Translations under genes and position numbers: made by a program
In this document: piece after piece, positions 18,803-26,303 of the stretch
Position numbering within the stretch: the first letter of the stretch is position 1
Layout: every line of letters begins with the position of its first letter
Notes under the pieces: model-generated
The model's input: only the letters and a program-made list of their open reading frames with translations
What the model was told of the DNA's origin: nothing
The model's database searches: none
Assembly (NCBI GenBank): GCA_035763745.1
Contig: DASUAO010000022.1
Span: 1 to 51,914 of the forward strand
DNA: 51,914 nt
Source: DASUAO01 sp035763745
Lineage (GTDB): Bacteria; Actinomycetota; Acidimicrobiia; IMCC26256; PALSA-555
Direction: 5' to 3'

Positions 18803-19452
18803 CAAGTGGCTCCGGTCGCTCCCCCGCCGGCAGGCGGGGAGGTAGGGGTAGGGGTCGGGGTCTCGGCGGAACCGGCCGCCGCGGGTGCGGGGTCGGGGGT
18901 GGCGCTCGCGTCGGGCTTCGCCTTCGGCTTGCGGCCGTCCTTCTTGAGCGGGTGCAGGACCATGGTCATGTTGCGTCCGTCCTGGCGGGGTGCGGACTCC
19001 ACGATCGCGATCTCGCCGACCTCCTCCGCGATGCGCTCGAGGATGCGGAGGCCGAGCTCGGGGTGTGCCATCTCCCGACCGCGGAACATGATCGTGAGCT
19101 TGACCTTGTTGCCCTCGCCGAGGAACTTCTTCACGTGGCGCATCTTGGTCGTGTAGTCGTGGATGTCGATCTTGGGACGGAACTTCATCTCCTTGATCAC
19201 GACCTGGGTGGCCTTGCGACGAGACTCCTTGCGCCGCTGCTGCTCCTCGTACTGGTGACGCCGGAAGTCCATGATCCGGCAGACGGGGGGCGAGGCATCG
19301 GGGGCGACCTCGACGAGGTCGAGGTCGCGGTCCCTGGCGGCGGCCAGTGCTACGGGGAGGGGGGTCACCCCCATCTGGCCCCCGTTCTCGTCGATCAGGC
19401 GGACCTCGCGGGCCCGGATCCGATCATTGATCCTTGGTTCGTCGGTGGCGAT
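18802..19452 (-). CDS. infC: Translation initiation factor IF-3, AUC start
   Basis: Binds the 30S subunit, checks the initiator tRNA-start codon match and prevents 50S joining; 216 residues. The N-domain starts at DEPRINDRIRAREVRLIDENG, the linker carries YEEQQRRKESRRK, and the C-domain has MRHVKKFLGEGNKVKLTIMFRGRE and QDGRNMTMVLHP. A proline/threonine-rich tail of about 45 residues follows. No ATG, GTG or TTG fits: the family N-terminus begins at ATC (19452), preceded by GAGGTG five bases upstream. Non-AUG infC starts (AUU, AUC) are well known and let IF-3 repress its own translation. Confidence 0.93.
   Translation of the reverse strand: MATDEPRINDRIRAREVRLIDENGGQMGVTPLPVALAAARDRDLDLVEVAPDASPPVCRIMDFRRHQYEEQQRRKESRRKATQVVIKEMKFRPKIDIHDYTTKMRHVKKFLGEGNKVKLTIMFRGREMAHPELGLRILERIAEEVGEIAIVESAPRQDGRNMTMVLHPLKKDGRKPKAKPDASATPDPAPAAAGSAETPTPTPTSPPAGGGATGAT
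18836..18860 (+). other. Potential G-quadruplex opposite the infC 3' end
   Basis: The plus strand has four runs of four G with loops of 5, 2 and 2 bases (GGGG AGGTA GGGG TA GGGG TC GGGG). It is the template strand of the segment coding the TPTPTPTS tail of IF-3. The motif fits the standard intramolecular G-quadruplex pattern; whether it folds or matters in vivo is unknown. Confidence 0.6.
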
Positions 19453-19504
19453 CAGTGCACCTCGGTCTCGGCGGGTTCCGCGCCGGGCGCACCCGGACGC
19501 GAAG

Positions 19505-19607
19505 ATGGCGGACGCAGGAACGTCCGCCATCGGTCGACACCGGCGAACCGGTGCCATGCTCGTTGGACGGACCCGGTCACGACACTCGGCTCCCGCAGGA
19601 GCCGAGT
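19505..19607 (-). promoter_or_regulatory. infC leader with three stable hairpins
   Basis: Three perfect inverted repeats lie in a row in the minus-strand leader: 19584-19607 (10-bp stem, 4-base loop), 19538-19553 (6-bp stem, UUCG loop) and 19505-19530 (10-bp stem, 6-base loop). None is followed by a T-run, so they do not look like intrinsic terminators. The last ends about 50 bases before the infC start. This is where autogenous control by L20 or IF-3 acts in other bacteria; that role here is inference. Confidence 0.65.
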
Positions 19608-19699
19608 ACCGGCCGGGTGGGGGCTCGCCGGTCCTGCCGCACGGGCACGGCCGGAGGCCCCACTTCCCACATCGATTGTCGAACTGCGAGGATACCAGC

Positions 19700-20101
19700 G
19701 TGAGCACCCTGTGGACACCTTCCGGCGGCGAGCCGCGTCCGAGCACCGAGACGGCGGCCCCGACGGCCTCCGAGCCGCCGGGAGCGGGCGACGAGATGAC
19801 CGAGGCCCAGGTGGCCGAGGAGATGCGGCGCGTGCGGGCCGAGCTGGCGTCGACGCCCGTCGTCGACCTCGTGGCGAACCACGCGATCGGCCTGTGGCAG
19901 CTCGCGGTGCTGCACCTCACCCCCGAGGAAGGGACGAGCCCGGACCTCGAGGAAGCCTCCCTCGCGATCGACGCGATGGGAGCCCTCGTCGACGGGCTCG
20001 GACCCCGTCTCGGCGACAACGCCGAGCCGCTCCAGGAGGCGCTCTCCCAGCTCCGCCTGGCGTTCGTGCAGGTCTCGGGATCCGGAGCGACCCCCGAGTA
20101 G
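19700..20101 (+). CDS. DUF1844-family protein
   Basis: A 133-residue protein of unknown function, one of three plus-strand genes in the window, divergent from infC. A Pro/Thr/Glu-rich N-terminal 35 residues precede the conserved part (MRRVRAELASTPVVDLVANH to ALSQLRLAFVQVSG), which is helical, with the ANHAIGLWQLAVLHL segment typical of DUF1844. No signal peptide or membrane span. DUF1844 genes are commonly next to infC in actinobacteria, so the pairing is conserved even though the function is not known. GTG start with GAGGAT about eight bases upstream; an ATG 33 codons in is an alternative. Confidence 0.85.
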   Translation: MSTLWTPSGGEPRPSTETAAPTASEPPGAGDEMTEAQVAEEMRRVRAELASTPVVDLVANHAIGLWQLAVLHLTPEEGTSPDLEEASLAIDAMGALVDGLGPRLGDNAEPLQEALSQLRLAFVQVSGSGATPE

Positions 20102-20105
20102 CGCG

Positions 20106-20321
20106 TCAGGCGACCCGGTCCAGCCCGGTCGCCTCCCAGACACCGAGGGGGCTGGCGGCGAGCTCGTAGCGGACGCGGGTCCCGACCCGGATCGTGCGCG
20201 AGCCGTCGGCGATCTGGGTGCAGTGGAACCCGAGCGTGGCGCCGTCCTCGGCGCGCACCGTTCCGATCCCCCGGGCCTCGTCGAACGCGAGGACCTCGCC
20301 GACGTGCGTGGCCCCGATCAC
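20106..20321 (-). CDS. Small cold-shock-domain protein
   Basis: A 71-residue OB-fold protein of the CspA type, presumably binding single-stranded RNA or DNA. The order GEVLAFDEARGIGTVRAEDG, LGFHCTQIADGSRTI, GTRVRYELAAS matches the cold-shock fold. The first RNA-binding motif is degenerate (RGIGTV where KGFGFI is usual), so nucleic-acid binding may differ from CspA. GTG start; the ATG that overlaps the hisG stop is out of frame. It is convergent with the DUF1844 gene, 4 bases from its stop, and probably read through from hisG. Confidence 0.82.
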   Translation of the reverse strand: MIGATHVGEVLAFDEARGIGTVRAEDGATLGFHCTQIADGSRTIRVGTRVRYELAASPLGVWEATGLDRVA

Positions 20322-20346
20322 GGTCCGGCGATCGCGACGGCGGCCA

Positions 20347-21222
20347 TCAGTGGACGATCTTGGCGATCGGGAGCTCGATGATCCCGGTCGCGCCGCGGTC
20401 CTTCAGGGCCGGGATCAGCACGTTGATCTCGCTCTTCGCCACGACCGTCTCCACCGCGAACCCGTCCTCGCCGAACAGCTCGGACACCGTCGGCGACCGC
20501 AGCGCCGGCAGGAGCCCGATGACCGCGTCGCGGTTCGCGGCATCGACGTTCAGCTTGAGGAGCACCCGGCCGCGCGCCTCGAGGGCGCCCGAGAGGAGGA
20601 TCCGCAGCTGCTCCATCGCCGCCCGCTTGTCGGGGTCAGCGGCGGCAACAGGGTTCGCGATCAGCTCGGTGTGTGAGACGAGCATCGTCTCCAGGATCCG
20701 GAGGCCGGCGGCGCGCAGCGCACGCCCGGTCTCGGTGATCTCCACGACCGCGTCCGCGATGTCGGGGACCTTCGCCTCCGTCGCTCCGTAGGAGAGCTGG
20801 ACGTCGGCGTCGACCCCGTGCTCGGCCAAGTACCGCTTGGTGAGCTCCGGGTACTCGGTGTGCACGCGCACACCCGCCGGGAGGTCGGCGACCCCCTGGG
20901 CCGGCGAGTCCCCCGCGACGGCCAGGACCACACGGATGGGTCGGGCGGTCGCCTTCGAGTAGTGGAGCTCGGTGAGGGTCTCCACCTCCGCGCCGGTCTC
21001 CTCGATCCAGTCCCGACCCGTGATCCCGACGTCGAACAGCCCGTCGGCGACGTAGCGCGGGATCTCCTGCGGCCGGAGGATGCGCACATCGTCGACGCGC
21101 GGGTCGTCGATCGTCGCCCGGTAGTCGACGTCGGAGGACCGACTGACTGCGAGGTCGGCGTCGTCGAACAACGCGAGGGTCGCCCGTTCGAGCGAGCCCT
21201 TGGGGAGCACGATCCTCAACAC
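20347..21222 (-). CDS. hisG: ATP phosphoribosyltransferase, long form
   Basis: First step of histidine synthesis, joining ATP and PRPP; 291 residues. The catalytic part (LRIVLPKGSLERATLALFDD to about residue 210, including PDIADAVVEITETGRALR) is followed by a C-terminal regulatory domain (LLKLNVDAANRDAVIGLLPA to IIELPIAKIVH). This is the hexameric, histidine-inhibited form that does not need HisZ. GTG start with GGGAGG upstream, 4 bases after ribH. No other his gene is in the window, so hisG is separated from the rest of its pathway and tied to riboflavin genes. Confidence 0.95.
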   Translation of the reverse strand: MLRIVLPKGSLERATLALFDDADLAVSRSSDVDYRATIDDPRVDDVRILRPQEIPRYVADGLFDVGITGRDWIEETGAEVETLTELHYSKATARPIRVVLAVAGDSPAQGVADLPAGVRVHTEYPELTKRYLAEHGVDADVQLSYGATEAKVPDIADAVVEITETGRALRAAGLRILETMLVSHTELIANPVAAADPDKRAAMEQLRILLSGALEARGRVLLKLNVDAANRDAVIGLLPALRSPTVSELFGEDGFAVETVVAKSEINVLIPALKDRGATGIIELPIAKIVH

Positions 21223-21226
21223 GGGT

Positions 21227-21721
21227 TCAGCCCTCCCTCTCCGAGTCGCCGGCGTCGATCCGCCGGAGCACGTCGACCGTCTCGACCGCGGTCGCCGCGG
21301 CTTCCGCACCCTTGTTGCCCTCGCAGCCGCCGGTGCGGTCGAGCGCCTGCTGCTCGTCGTTGGTCGTGAGCACCCCGAAGACCACGGGGATGCCCGTGTC
21401 GAGGGCCACGCGAGCACAGCCGTCGGCACAGGGGCCGGCCACGTACTCGAAGTGCGGGGTGTCGCCCCGGACGACGGCCCCGAGGCAGATCACGGCGTCG
21501 ACCTTTCCGGTGCGGGCGACCCGCTGGGCGACGATCGGGATCTCGAACGCACCGGGGACCCAGTGCACGGCGGGCTCCGGCGGGTGACCGAGGTCGGAGA
21601 GCGTCGTGCGCGCGCCGTCGACGAGGCTCCGCGTGAGGTGGTCGTTGAAGCGCGCCGCGACGATCGCGATACGCATGTCGCTCGCGTCGGGTGGGGTCGC
21701 CGGCGCCGCGTAGTCACCCAT
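21227..21721 (-). CDS. ribH: 6,7-dimethyl-8-ribityllumazine synthase
   Basis: Penultimate riboflavin step, condensing the pyrimidine with dihydroxybutanone phosphate; 164 residues, normal. RIAIVAARFNDHLTRSLVDGA, WVPGAFEIPIVAQ, CLGAVVRGDTPHFEYV and PVVFGVLTTNDEQQALDR are the family blocks; the His in TPHFEYV is the catalytic one. Last gene of the ribD-ribE-ribBA-ribH operon and 60 bases after ribBA. Confidence 0.97.
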   Translation of the reverse strand: MGDYAAPATPPDASDMRIAIVAARFNDHLTRSLVDGARTTLSDLGHPPEPAVHWVPGAFEIPIVAQRVARTGKVDAVICLGAVVRGDTPHFEYVAGPCADGCARVALDTGIPVVFGVLTTNDEQQALDRTGGCEGNKGAEAAATAVETVDVLRRIDAGDSEREG

Positions 21722-21781
21722 GCTTGGCTCCTCCGGGCTCCCCGGGGGTCGTCCCGCTCAGCTTCGTCGTGCTCGGGCGCA

Positions 21782-22999
21782 TCACACCTGGGCTTCGCCG
21801 AGATCGAGGAAGTGGCCGAGCTTCGCCTGCTTCGCCCGCAGGTACGAGATGTTCTCGTCGTTGGGCTCCACGCGCAGGGGCACCCGCTCGACGATCTCCA
21901 GACCGTAGCCCTCGAGGCCCCCGTACTTCGACGGATTGTTGGTCATGAGGCGCATCGTCGTCACCCCGAGGTCGACGAGGATCTGTGACCCGATGCCGTA
22001 CTCGCGGGAGTCGACCGCGAAGCCCAGCTCCACGTTGGCCTCGACGGTGTCGCGGCCTTCGTCCTGGAGCGTGTAGGCGCGCAGCTTGTGGCCCAGGCCG
22101 ATCCCGCGGCCCTCGTGCCCCCGGAGGTACACGACCACCCCCCGGCCCTCGTCGGCGACGCGCTGCAGCGCGGAGTCGAGCTGGCCGCCGCAGTCGCAGC
22201 GCATCGACCCGAAGACGTCGCCGGTGAGGCACTCGGAGTGCACCCGTACCAACGTGTTCTCGCTCCCGGCGATCTCGCCGCGGACGAAGGCGAGGTGCTC
22301 GACGCCGTCGAGGATGCTCTCGAAGACGTAGGCGGTGAAGTCGCCGTGGCGGGTCGGGATCCGGGCCTCCGAGACCCGGCGGACCAGCTTCTCCTGGTGG
22401 CGCCGGTACCGGATCAGGTCCGCGATCGAGATCATCTGGAGCCCGTGCTGCTCGGCGAAGCGCTCCAGCTCGGGCATGCGGGCCATGGTGCCGTCGTCGT
22501 TGACGACCTCGGCGAGCACCCCGGAGGGCGTCAGCCCGGCCAGGCGGGCGAGGTCGACTGCGGCCTCGGTGTGCCCGGCCCGCTTGAGCACGCCTCCTTC
22601 GCGATAACGCAGCGGGAAGATGTGCCCGGGACGGGCGAGGTCGTCGGGTCGGGTCTCGCCGTCGATCAGCGCGTGGACCGTCGCGGCGCGGTCGGCGGCC
22701 GAGATGCCGGTGGTCGTGCCGACGCGAGCGTCGACCGACACGGTGAACGCGGTCCGCTGCACCTCTGTGTTGTGGGCGACCATCAGGGGCAGCTGGAGCG
22801 CGTCGCAGCGCGCGCCCTCGAGTGGCTGGCAGATGACCCCGCTCGTGTGCCGGATCATGAACGCGATCGCCTCGGGCGTGACCCTGTCGGCCGCCATGAT
22901 GAGGTCGCCCTCGTTCTCGCGGTCGGCGTCGTCGACGACGATCACGAGCTCACCGCGCTCGATGGCCTCGATCGCGTTCGTGATGTGGGTGAACGGCAT
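21782..22999 (-). CDS. ribBA: Bifunctional DHBP synthase / GTP cyclohydrolase II
   Basis: Makes both precursors of the lumazine: dihydroxybutanone phosphate from ribulose 5-phosphate (N-terminal half, about 1-200, with DDADRENEGDLIMAAD and HTSGVICQPL) and the pyrimidine from GTP (C-terminal half, about 205-405). The cyclohydrolase half has its zinc site at HSECLTGDVFGSMRCDCGGQ and the RGHEGRGIGL loop. 405 residues. The ATG shares one base with the ribE stop (TGATG). Confidence 0.97.
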   Translation of the reverse strand: MPFTHITNAIEAIERGELVIVVDDADRENEGDLIMAADRVTPEAIAFMIRHTSGVICQPLEGARCDALQLPLMVAHNTEVQRTAFTVSVDARVGTTTGISAADRAATVHALIDGETRPDDLARPGHIFPLRYREGGVLKRAGHTEAAVDLARLAGLTPSGVLAEVVNDDGTMARMPELERFAEQHGLQMISIADLIRYRRHQEKLVRRVSEARIPTRHGDFTAYVFESILDGVEHLAFVRGEIAGSENTLVRVHSECLTGDVFGSMRCDCGGQLDSALQRVADEGRGVVVYLRGHEGRGIGLGHKLRAYTLQDEGRDTVEANVELGFAVDSREYGIGSQILVDLGVTTMRLMTNNPSKYGGLEGYGLEIVERVPLRVEPNDENISYLRAKQAKLGHFLDLGEAQV

Positions 23000-23643
23000 C
23001 AGCTGGATCTCCTTGGTGGGAGCAGTCGTTCCACGTACTTGGCGAGCACATCGACCTCGACGTTGACGCCGTCGCCGACAGCACGGGCGCCGAACGTGGT
23101 GACGGCGAGGGTGTGCGGGATCACCGCGATCCCGATCCGCACGTCGGCCTCGGCATCGCTGGTCCCGTCGGTCGTGTCGGACGCATCCAGCACATCGGTC
23201 ACCGTGAGGCTCACGCCGTCGAGGGTGATCGAGCCCTTCTCGACGACGTACCGGCCCGTGCCGGCGTCGAGGGCGACCTGGAAGCGCACCGAGCCGTCGC
23301 CCTCGGGCGTGCGGGCCACGATGGTCCCGACCCCGTCGACGTGGCCCTGCACGAGATGGCCGCCGAGACGATCGGCGAGGCGCACCGGGCGCTCCAGGTT
23401 CACGGGCGCACCCTCGACGAGCCGACCGAGGGTCGTTCGGGCGAGGGACTCCGGTTGGGCGTCGGCCGCCCACCAGCCCTCGCCGAGCTCCACGACGGTG
23501 AGACAGCACCCGTCGACGGCGATGGAGTCGCCCGGGCGCGCTCCCTCGAGCACGGTCGAGCAGGCGATCTCGATCCGCGCCCCGTCGGCGCGGGGGGCGA
23601 TCGCCCGGACGGTGCCGAGCTCCTCCACGATCCCGGTGAACAC
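22999..23643 (-). CDS. ribE: Riboflavin synthase alpha chain
   Basis: Dismutates two lumazines to riboflavin; 214 residues made of two lumazine-binding barrels. The first begins FTGIVEELGTV (GTG start replacing the usual MFTGI) with GDSIAVDGCCLTVV; the second has GHLVQGHVDGVGTI and GSITLDGVSLTV. An insertion of about 15 acidic residues (DASDTTDGTSDAEAD) lies in a loop of the second barrel. The start is one base after the ribD stop, with GGGAGGG just upstream. Confidence 0.96.
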   Translation of the reverse strand: MFTGIVEELGTVRAIAPRADGARIEIACSTVLEGARPGDSIAVDGCCLTVVELGEGWWAADAQPESLARTTLGRLVEGAPVNLERPVRLADRLGGHLVQGHVDGVGTIVARTPEGDGSVRFQVALDAGTGRYVVEKGSITLDGVSLTVTDVLDASDTTDGTSDAEADVRIGIAVIPHTLAVTTFGARAVGDGVNVEVDVLAKYVERLLPPRRSS

Positions 23644-23644
23644 C

Positions 23645-24769
23645 TCAGCCCTCCCCGCCGGCAACAGGGACGAGGTCGAGGCGGACGTCGTCGCCGAGCG
23701 CCGTTGCACTCCGGAGACCGAAGCGAGGGGCGGCGGCGAGCGTCGGTGGCCCGTCCCACTCGAGGCTCGGTCGTCCTCGGGGTCCGAGCGCCACGCCCGC
23801 GACGTAGGCGACGATCCGATCGACGAGCCCGGCCGCCAGCAGCCCGCCGTGGACCGTCGGCCCGCCCTCGAACATCGCCTGGAGCACGCCCTCGCGTCCG
23901 AGGAGCGCGAGCGCCGCCTCGAGGTCGACGCCGACGCCGCGTGGTCCGGCCCCGATGGTCTCGACCTCGGCGCCCGCGCACCGCCACTGGTCCACGGTTT
24001 CGATCGGGGCGGCGTCGGTCGTGAGCACCATGGTCGGGGCGATCGAGGTGTCGAAGAGGTCGCCGCCGGCGGGCACCCGGCCGCGCCCGTCGAGCACGAC
24101 GCGCAGCGGGGGGACGCGCGGCGTGACCGTGACGTCGCGAACGTCCAGGGTGGGGCGGTCGGCGAGTGCGGTCGCCGAGCCGATGACGACCGCCTGGGAG
24201 TCGGCGCGCAGCTCGTGGGCGTCGGCCCGGGCGGCCGGGCCGGTGATCCATCGCGACGTACCGTCAGCGGCGGTGACCCGACCGTCGAGGCTGGACGCCG
24301 TCTTCGCGACGCACCACGCGCGGCCGGTTCGGCGATGGTGCAGGTACGGCGCCAACGAACGGGCGGCAGCCGCGTCGTCGTGCACCGCGACGTCGACACC
24401 ACCGGCGCGCAGACGAGCGATCCCCTCACCCTGGACCCTCGGGTCGGGGTCCGCCAGCGCGACCTGCACGCGCGCGACGCCTGCGTCGAGGAGGGCGTCG
24501 GCGCACGGTGGGGTCCGACCGTGGTGCGAGCACGGCTCGAGCGTCACGAAGGCGGTCGCCCCGCACGCCCGGCTGCCGGCCTCTGCGAGCGCGAGCACCT
24601 CGGCGTGTCGCCCGCCCGCGGGCTCGCTGGCCCCTTCGCCGACGACCACACCGTCGCGCACGAGCACGCACCCCACCCAGGGGTTCGGGGCGGTCCGGCG
24701 TCGGGCCGCGTCGCCCAGCGCGACTGCCCGGGCCATCGGCTCCTGGTGCCGGTCCTCGAGCTGGTCCAT
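23645..24769 (-). CDS. ribD: Bifunctional riboflavin deaminase-reductase
   Basis: Deaminates and reduces the GTP-derived pyrimidine. The N-terminal zinc deaminase has GGRHAEVLAL and LEPCSHHGRTPPC; the C-terminal DHFR-like reductase starts near WCVAKTASSLDGRVTAADG and ends with RFGLRSATALGDDVRLDL. First gene under the FMN riboswitch. Start is uncertain among three in-frame ATGs: 24787, 24769 (used here, 374 residues, closest to family length) and 24736 (preceded by AGGAG, 5 bases). Confidence 0.94.
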   Translation of the reverse strand: MDQLEDRHQEPMARAVALGDAARRRTAPNPWVGCVLVRDGVVVGEGASEPAGGRHAEVLALAEAGSRACGATAFVTLEPCSHHGRTPPCADALLDAGVARVQVALADPDPRVQGEGIARLRAGGVDVAVHDDAAAARSLAPYLHHRRTGRAWCVAKTASSLDGRVTAADGTSRWITGPAARADAHELRADSQAVVIGSATALADRPTLDVRDVTVTPRVPPLRVVLDGRGRVPAGGDLFDTSIAPTMVLTTDAAPIETVDQWRCAGAEVETIGAGPRGVGVDLEAALALLGREGVLQAMFEGGPTVHGGLLAAGLVDRIVAYVAGVALGPRGRPSLEWDGPPTLAAAPRFGLRSATALGDDVRLDLVPVAGGEG

Positions 24770-24867
24770 CGGCGCTCTCGTCACCATCTGCGGGCGCCCG
24801 ACCCTGCTGGCCGGACGTGGCTCCTAGCGGGCAGGGACAGACGGCGCGCGTCGAGCACGCGTCGAGC

Positions 24868-25036
24868 GCCCTCTCCCATCCGGACTCTCACCGTCGGCTC
24901 CGGCATCACACCGGATCAACCACACGGCCGGCTGCCGTGGGCTCGCGGGCTCCCGCAGGGGTGCCGGACGATCCTCGGACCGCTCGTCACCCCGGCGGAC
25001 ACCGCCGGTCGGGACTCGCACCCATACCCCGAGGGC
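24868..25036 (-). ncRNA. FMN riboswitch (RFN element)
   Basis: The minus strand shows the conserved RFN skeleton in order: P1 arm GCCCTC (25031-25036), GAGTCCCGACCGGCGGT, GAGCCCGCGAGC, TTGATCCGGTGTGATGCCGG, AGCCGACGGTGAGAGTCC, GGATGGGAGAG and the closing GAGGGC (24868-24873). FMN binding would reduce expression of the operon. No T-run follows, so control is more likely at translation than by an intrinsic terminator; the palindrome at 24791-24800 just before the first ribD ATG may contribute. Confidence 0.95.
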
Positions 25037-25052
25037 TTCTCGTGGTCCTGTG

Positions 25053-25081
25053 AGCGTAGCGGATCTCGCCGGAAAATGGAA
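25053..25081 (-). promoter_or_regulatory. Riboflavin operon promoter
   Basis: On the minus strand TTCCAT (25076-25081), 17 bases, TACGCT (25053-25058). The -10 fits TANNNT well; the -35 matches the consensus at 3 of 6 positions. Transcription would start near 25046, about 10 bases before the riboswitch, which supports the assignment. Confidence 0.6.
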
Positions 25082-25090
25082 CAGGTTCTA
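25077..25090. promoter_or_regulatory. KstR/TetR-like palindrome over the riboflavin -35 box
   Basis: TGGAACAGGTTCTA fits the pattern TNNAACNNGTTNNA reported for the mycobacterial TetR-family lipid regulator KstR. It overlaps the -35 box of the riboflavin promoter, a position suited to repression. The pattern match is exact, but a 14-base degenerate motif can occur by chance and no such regulator is in the window. Confidence 0.35.
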
Positions 25091-25116
25091 GTTCGGGCGG
25101 CGGGCGACACCTCCGC

Positions 25117-25617
25117 TCAGTGCGGGCGGCCACCCCGGAGCAGGTCGAGGGCGTGCGGGATCGCGCCCTCCACGGCGGTGAGGCACTCGATCGCCCCCGA
25201 CGAGGAGCCCGGGAGGTTGCAGACCAGGCTGGCGCCCACGGTGCCGCAGACGCCCCGGGAGAGCATGCCGAACCCCCGCCCGTCGGCGTCGCTCGTCCGC
25301 CGCATCGCCTCTGCGAGGCCCGGCGCCTCCCGCTCCAGCACCCGTCGGGTCCCCTCGGGCGTGAGGTCCCGTGGGCCGAACCCCGTCCCCCCGGTCGTGA
25401 CGACCACCCCGGCGAACCCCGAGGTGAGGTCGCGGAGCGCGTCGGCCACGGACTCGACCCCGTCGGGCACCACGCGGTGCTCGACGACCTCCGCACCGAT
25501 CTCCTGCAGCCGCTCCACCAGGGCCCGTCCCGACCGGTCGTCGCGGACGCCCTCGGCGACGCCGTCGGAGACGGTCAGCACCTTCGCCGCGAATGACGGG
25601 GTGCCGTTGCCGGGCAT
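25117..25617 (-). CDS. MoaB/Mog-family molybdenum cofactor protein
   Basis: Molybdopterin-binding protein that in Mog/MoaB proteins adenylylates molybdopterin ahead of molybdate insertion; 166 residues. AAKVLTVSDGVAEGVRDDRSG, VVVTTGGTGFGPRDLTPE and NLPGSSSGAIECL are the family motifs; the TTGGTG and DLTPE segments line the binding site. It follows rpe by 3 bases, in the rsmB-rpe block. Whether it acts as MoaB or Mog cannot be decided here, so no symbol is given. Confidence 0.9.
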   Translation of the reverse strand: MPGNGTPSFAAKVLTVSDGVAEGVRDDRSGRALVERLQEIGAEVVEHRVVPDGVESVADALRDLTSGFAGVVVTTGGTGFGPRDLTPEGTRRVLEREAPGLAEAMRRTSDADGRGFGMLSRGVCGTVGASLVCNLPGSSSGAIECLTAVEGAIPHALDLLRGGRPH

Positions 25618-25620
25618 CGT

Positions 25621-26292
25621 TCAGGTCTCGGTGCCGCGAGCCGGCCAACCCGCGGCGCGGATGGCGTGCGCGGCCGCCGCCGGGTCGTCGGCTCGAAAGA
25701 CCGCGCTGCCCGCGACGAGGATGTCGACCCCGGCGGCCACGGCGAGCGGTGCCGTCTCGACGTTGATCCCGCCGTCGATCTCGACCTCCACCGCGAGGCC
25801 CTCCTCCTCGATCACGCGCCGGGCGACCCGCACCTTCTCGAGCACCTCGGGGATGAAGGACTGCCCACCGAACCCGGGGTGCACGCTCATGACGAGCAGG
25901 AGGTCGACGTCGGCGAGGTACGGAAGGACGTCGTCGACCGGGGTGTCGGGGTTCAGGGTGATCCCGACACCGGTGCCGAGCGCACGCATCTCGTCGAAGA
26001 GCGGCCGCGGGTCGCCGAGCTCGACGTGCACGATGCAGCGGTCGGCCCCGGCCTTGACGAAGTCGGCGAGCAGGACATCGGGGTTGTCGACCATCAGGTG
26101 ACAGTCGAGGAACAGGTCGGTCTCGGGACGGAGCGCTTCGACGACGAGCGGGCCGAGCGTCAGGTTGGGCACGAAGTGCCCGTCCATCACGTCGACGTGC
26201 AGGAGGTCGGCCGCATCGGCGACCCGCGCCACGTCGCGCGCCAGGTGGGCGAAGTCGGCGGACAGGATCGACGGCGCGATCTTCCCGGTCAT
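25621..26292 (-). CDS. rpe: Ribulose-phosphate 3-epimerase
   Basis: Pentose-phosphate enzyme interconverting ribulose 5-phosphate and xylulose 5-phosphate; 223-residue TIM barrel. APSILSADFAHL, LHVDVMDGHFVPNLTLGP (metal-binding His and Asp), MSVHPGFGGQSF and EVEIDGGINVETAP are intact. ATG start 11 bases after rsmB. Ribulose 5-phosphate is also the RibB substrate, a possible reason for its place near the riboflavin genes. Confidence 0.96.
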   Translation of the reverse strand: MTGKIAPSILSADFAHLARDVARVADAADLLHVDVMDGHFVPNLTLGPLVVEALRPETDLFLDCHLMVDNPDVLLADFVKAGADRCIVHVELGDPRPLFDEMRALGTGVGITLNPDTPVDDVLPYLADVDLLLVMSVHPGFGGQSFIPEVLEKVRVARRVIEEEGLAVEVEIDGGINVETAPLAVAAGVDILVAGSAVFRADDPAAAAHAIRAAGWPARGTET

Positions 26293-26303
26293 CGCCACCG
26301 ACG

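Noticed and set aside
20322..20347. ATG overlapping the hisG stop as the start of the cold-shock-domain gene
   Set aside because: It is out of frame with the cold-shock domain and meets a stop after nine codons; GTG at 20321 fits instead.
22088..26101. A plus-strand open frame of over 1300 codons opposite the riboflavin, mog and rpe genes
   Set aside because: It has no recognisable domain and lies antisense to six well-supported genes; long antisense frames are expected in DNA this rich in GC.
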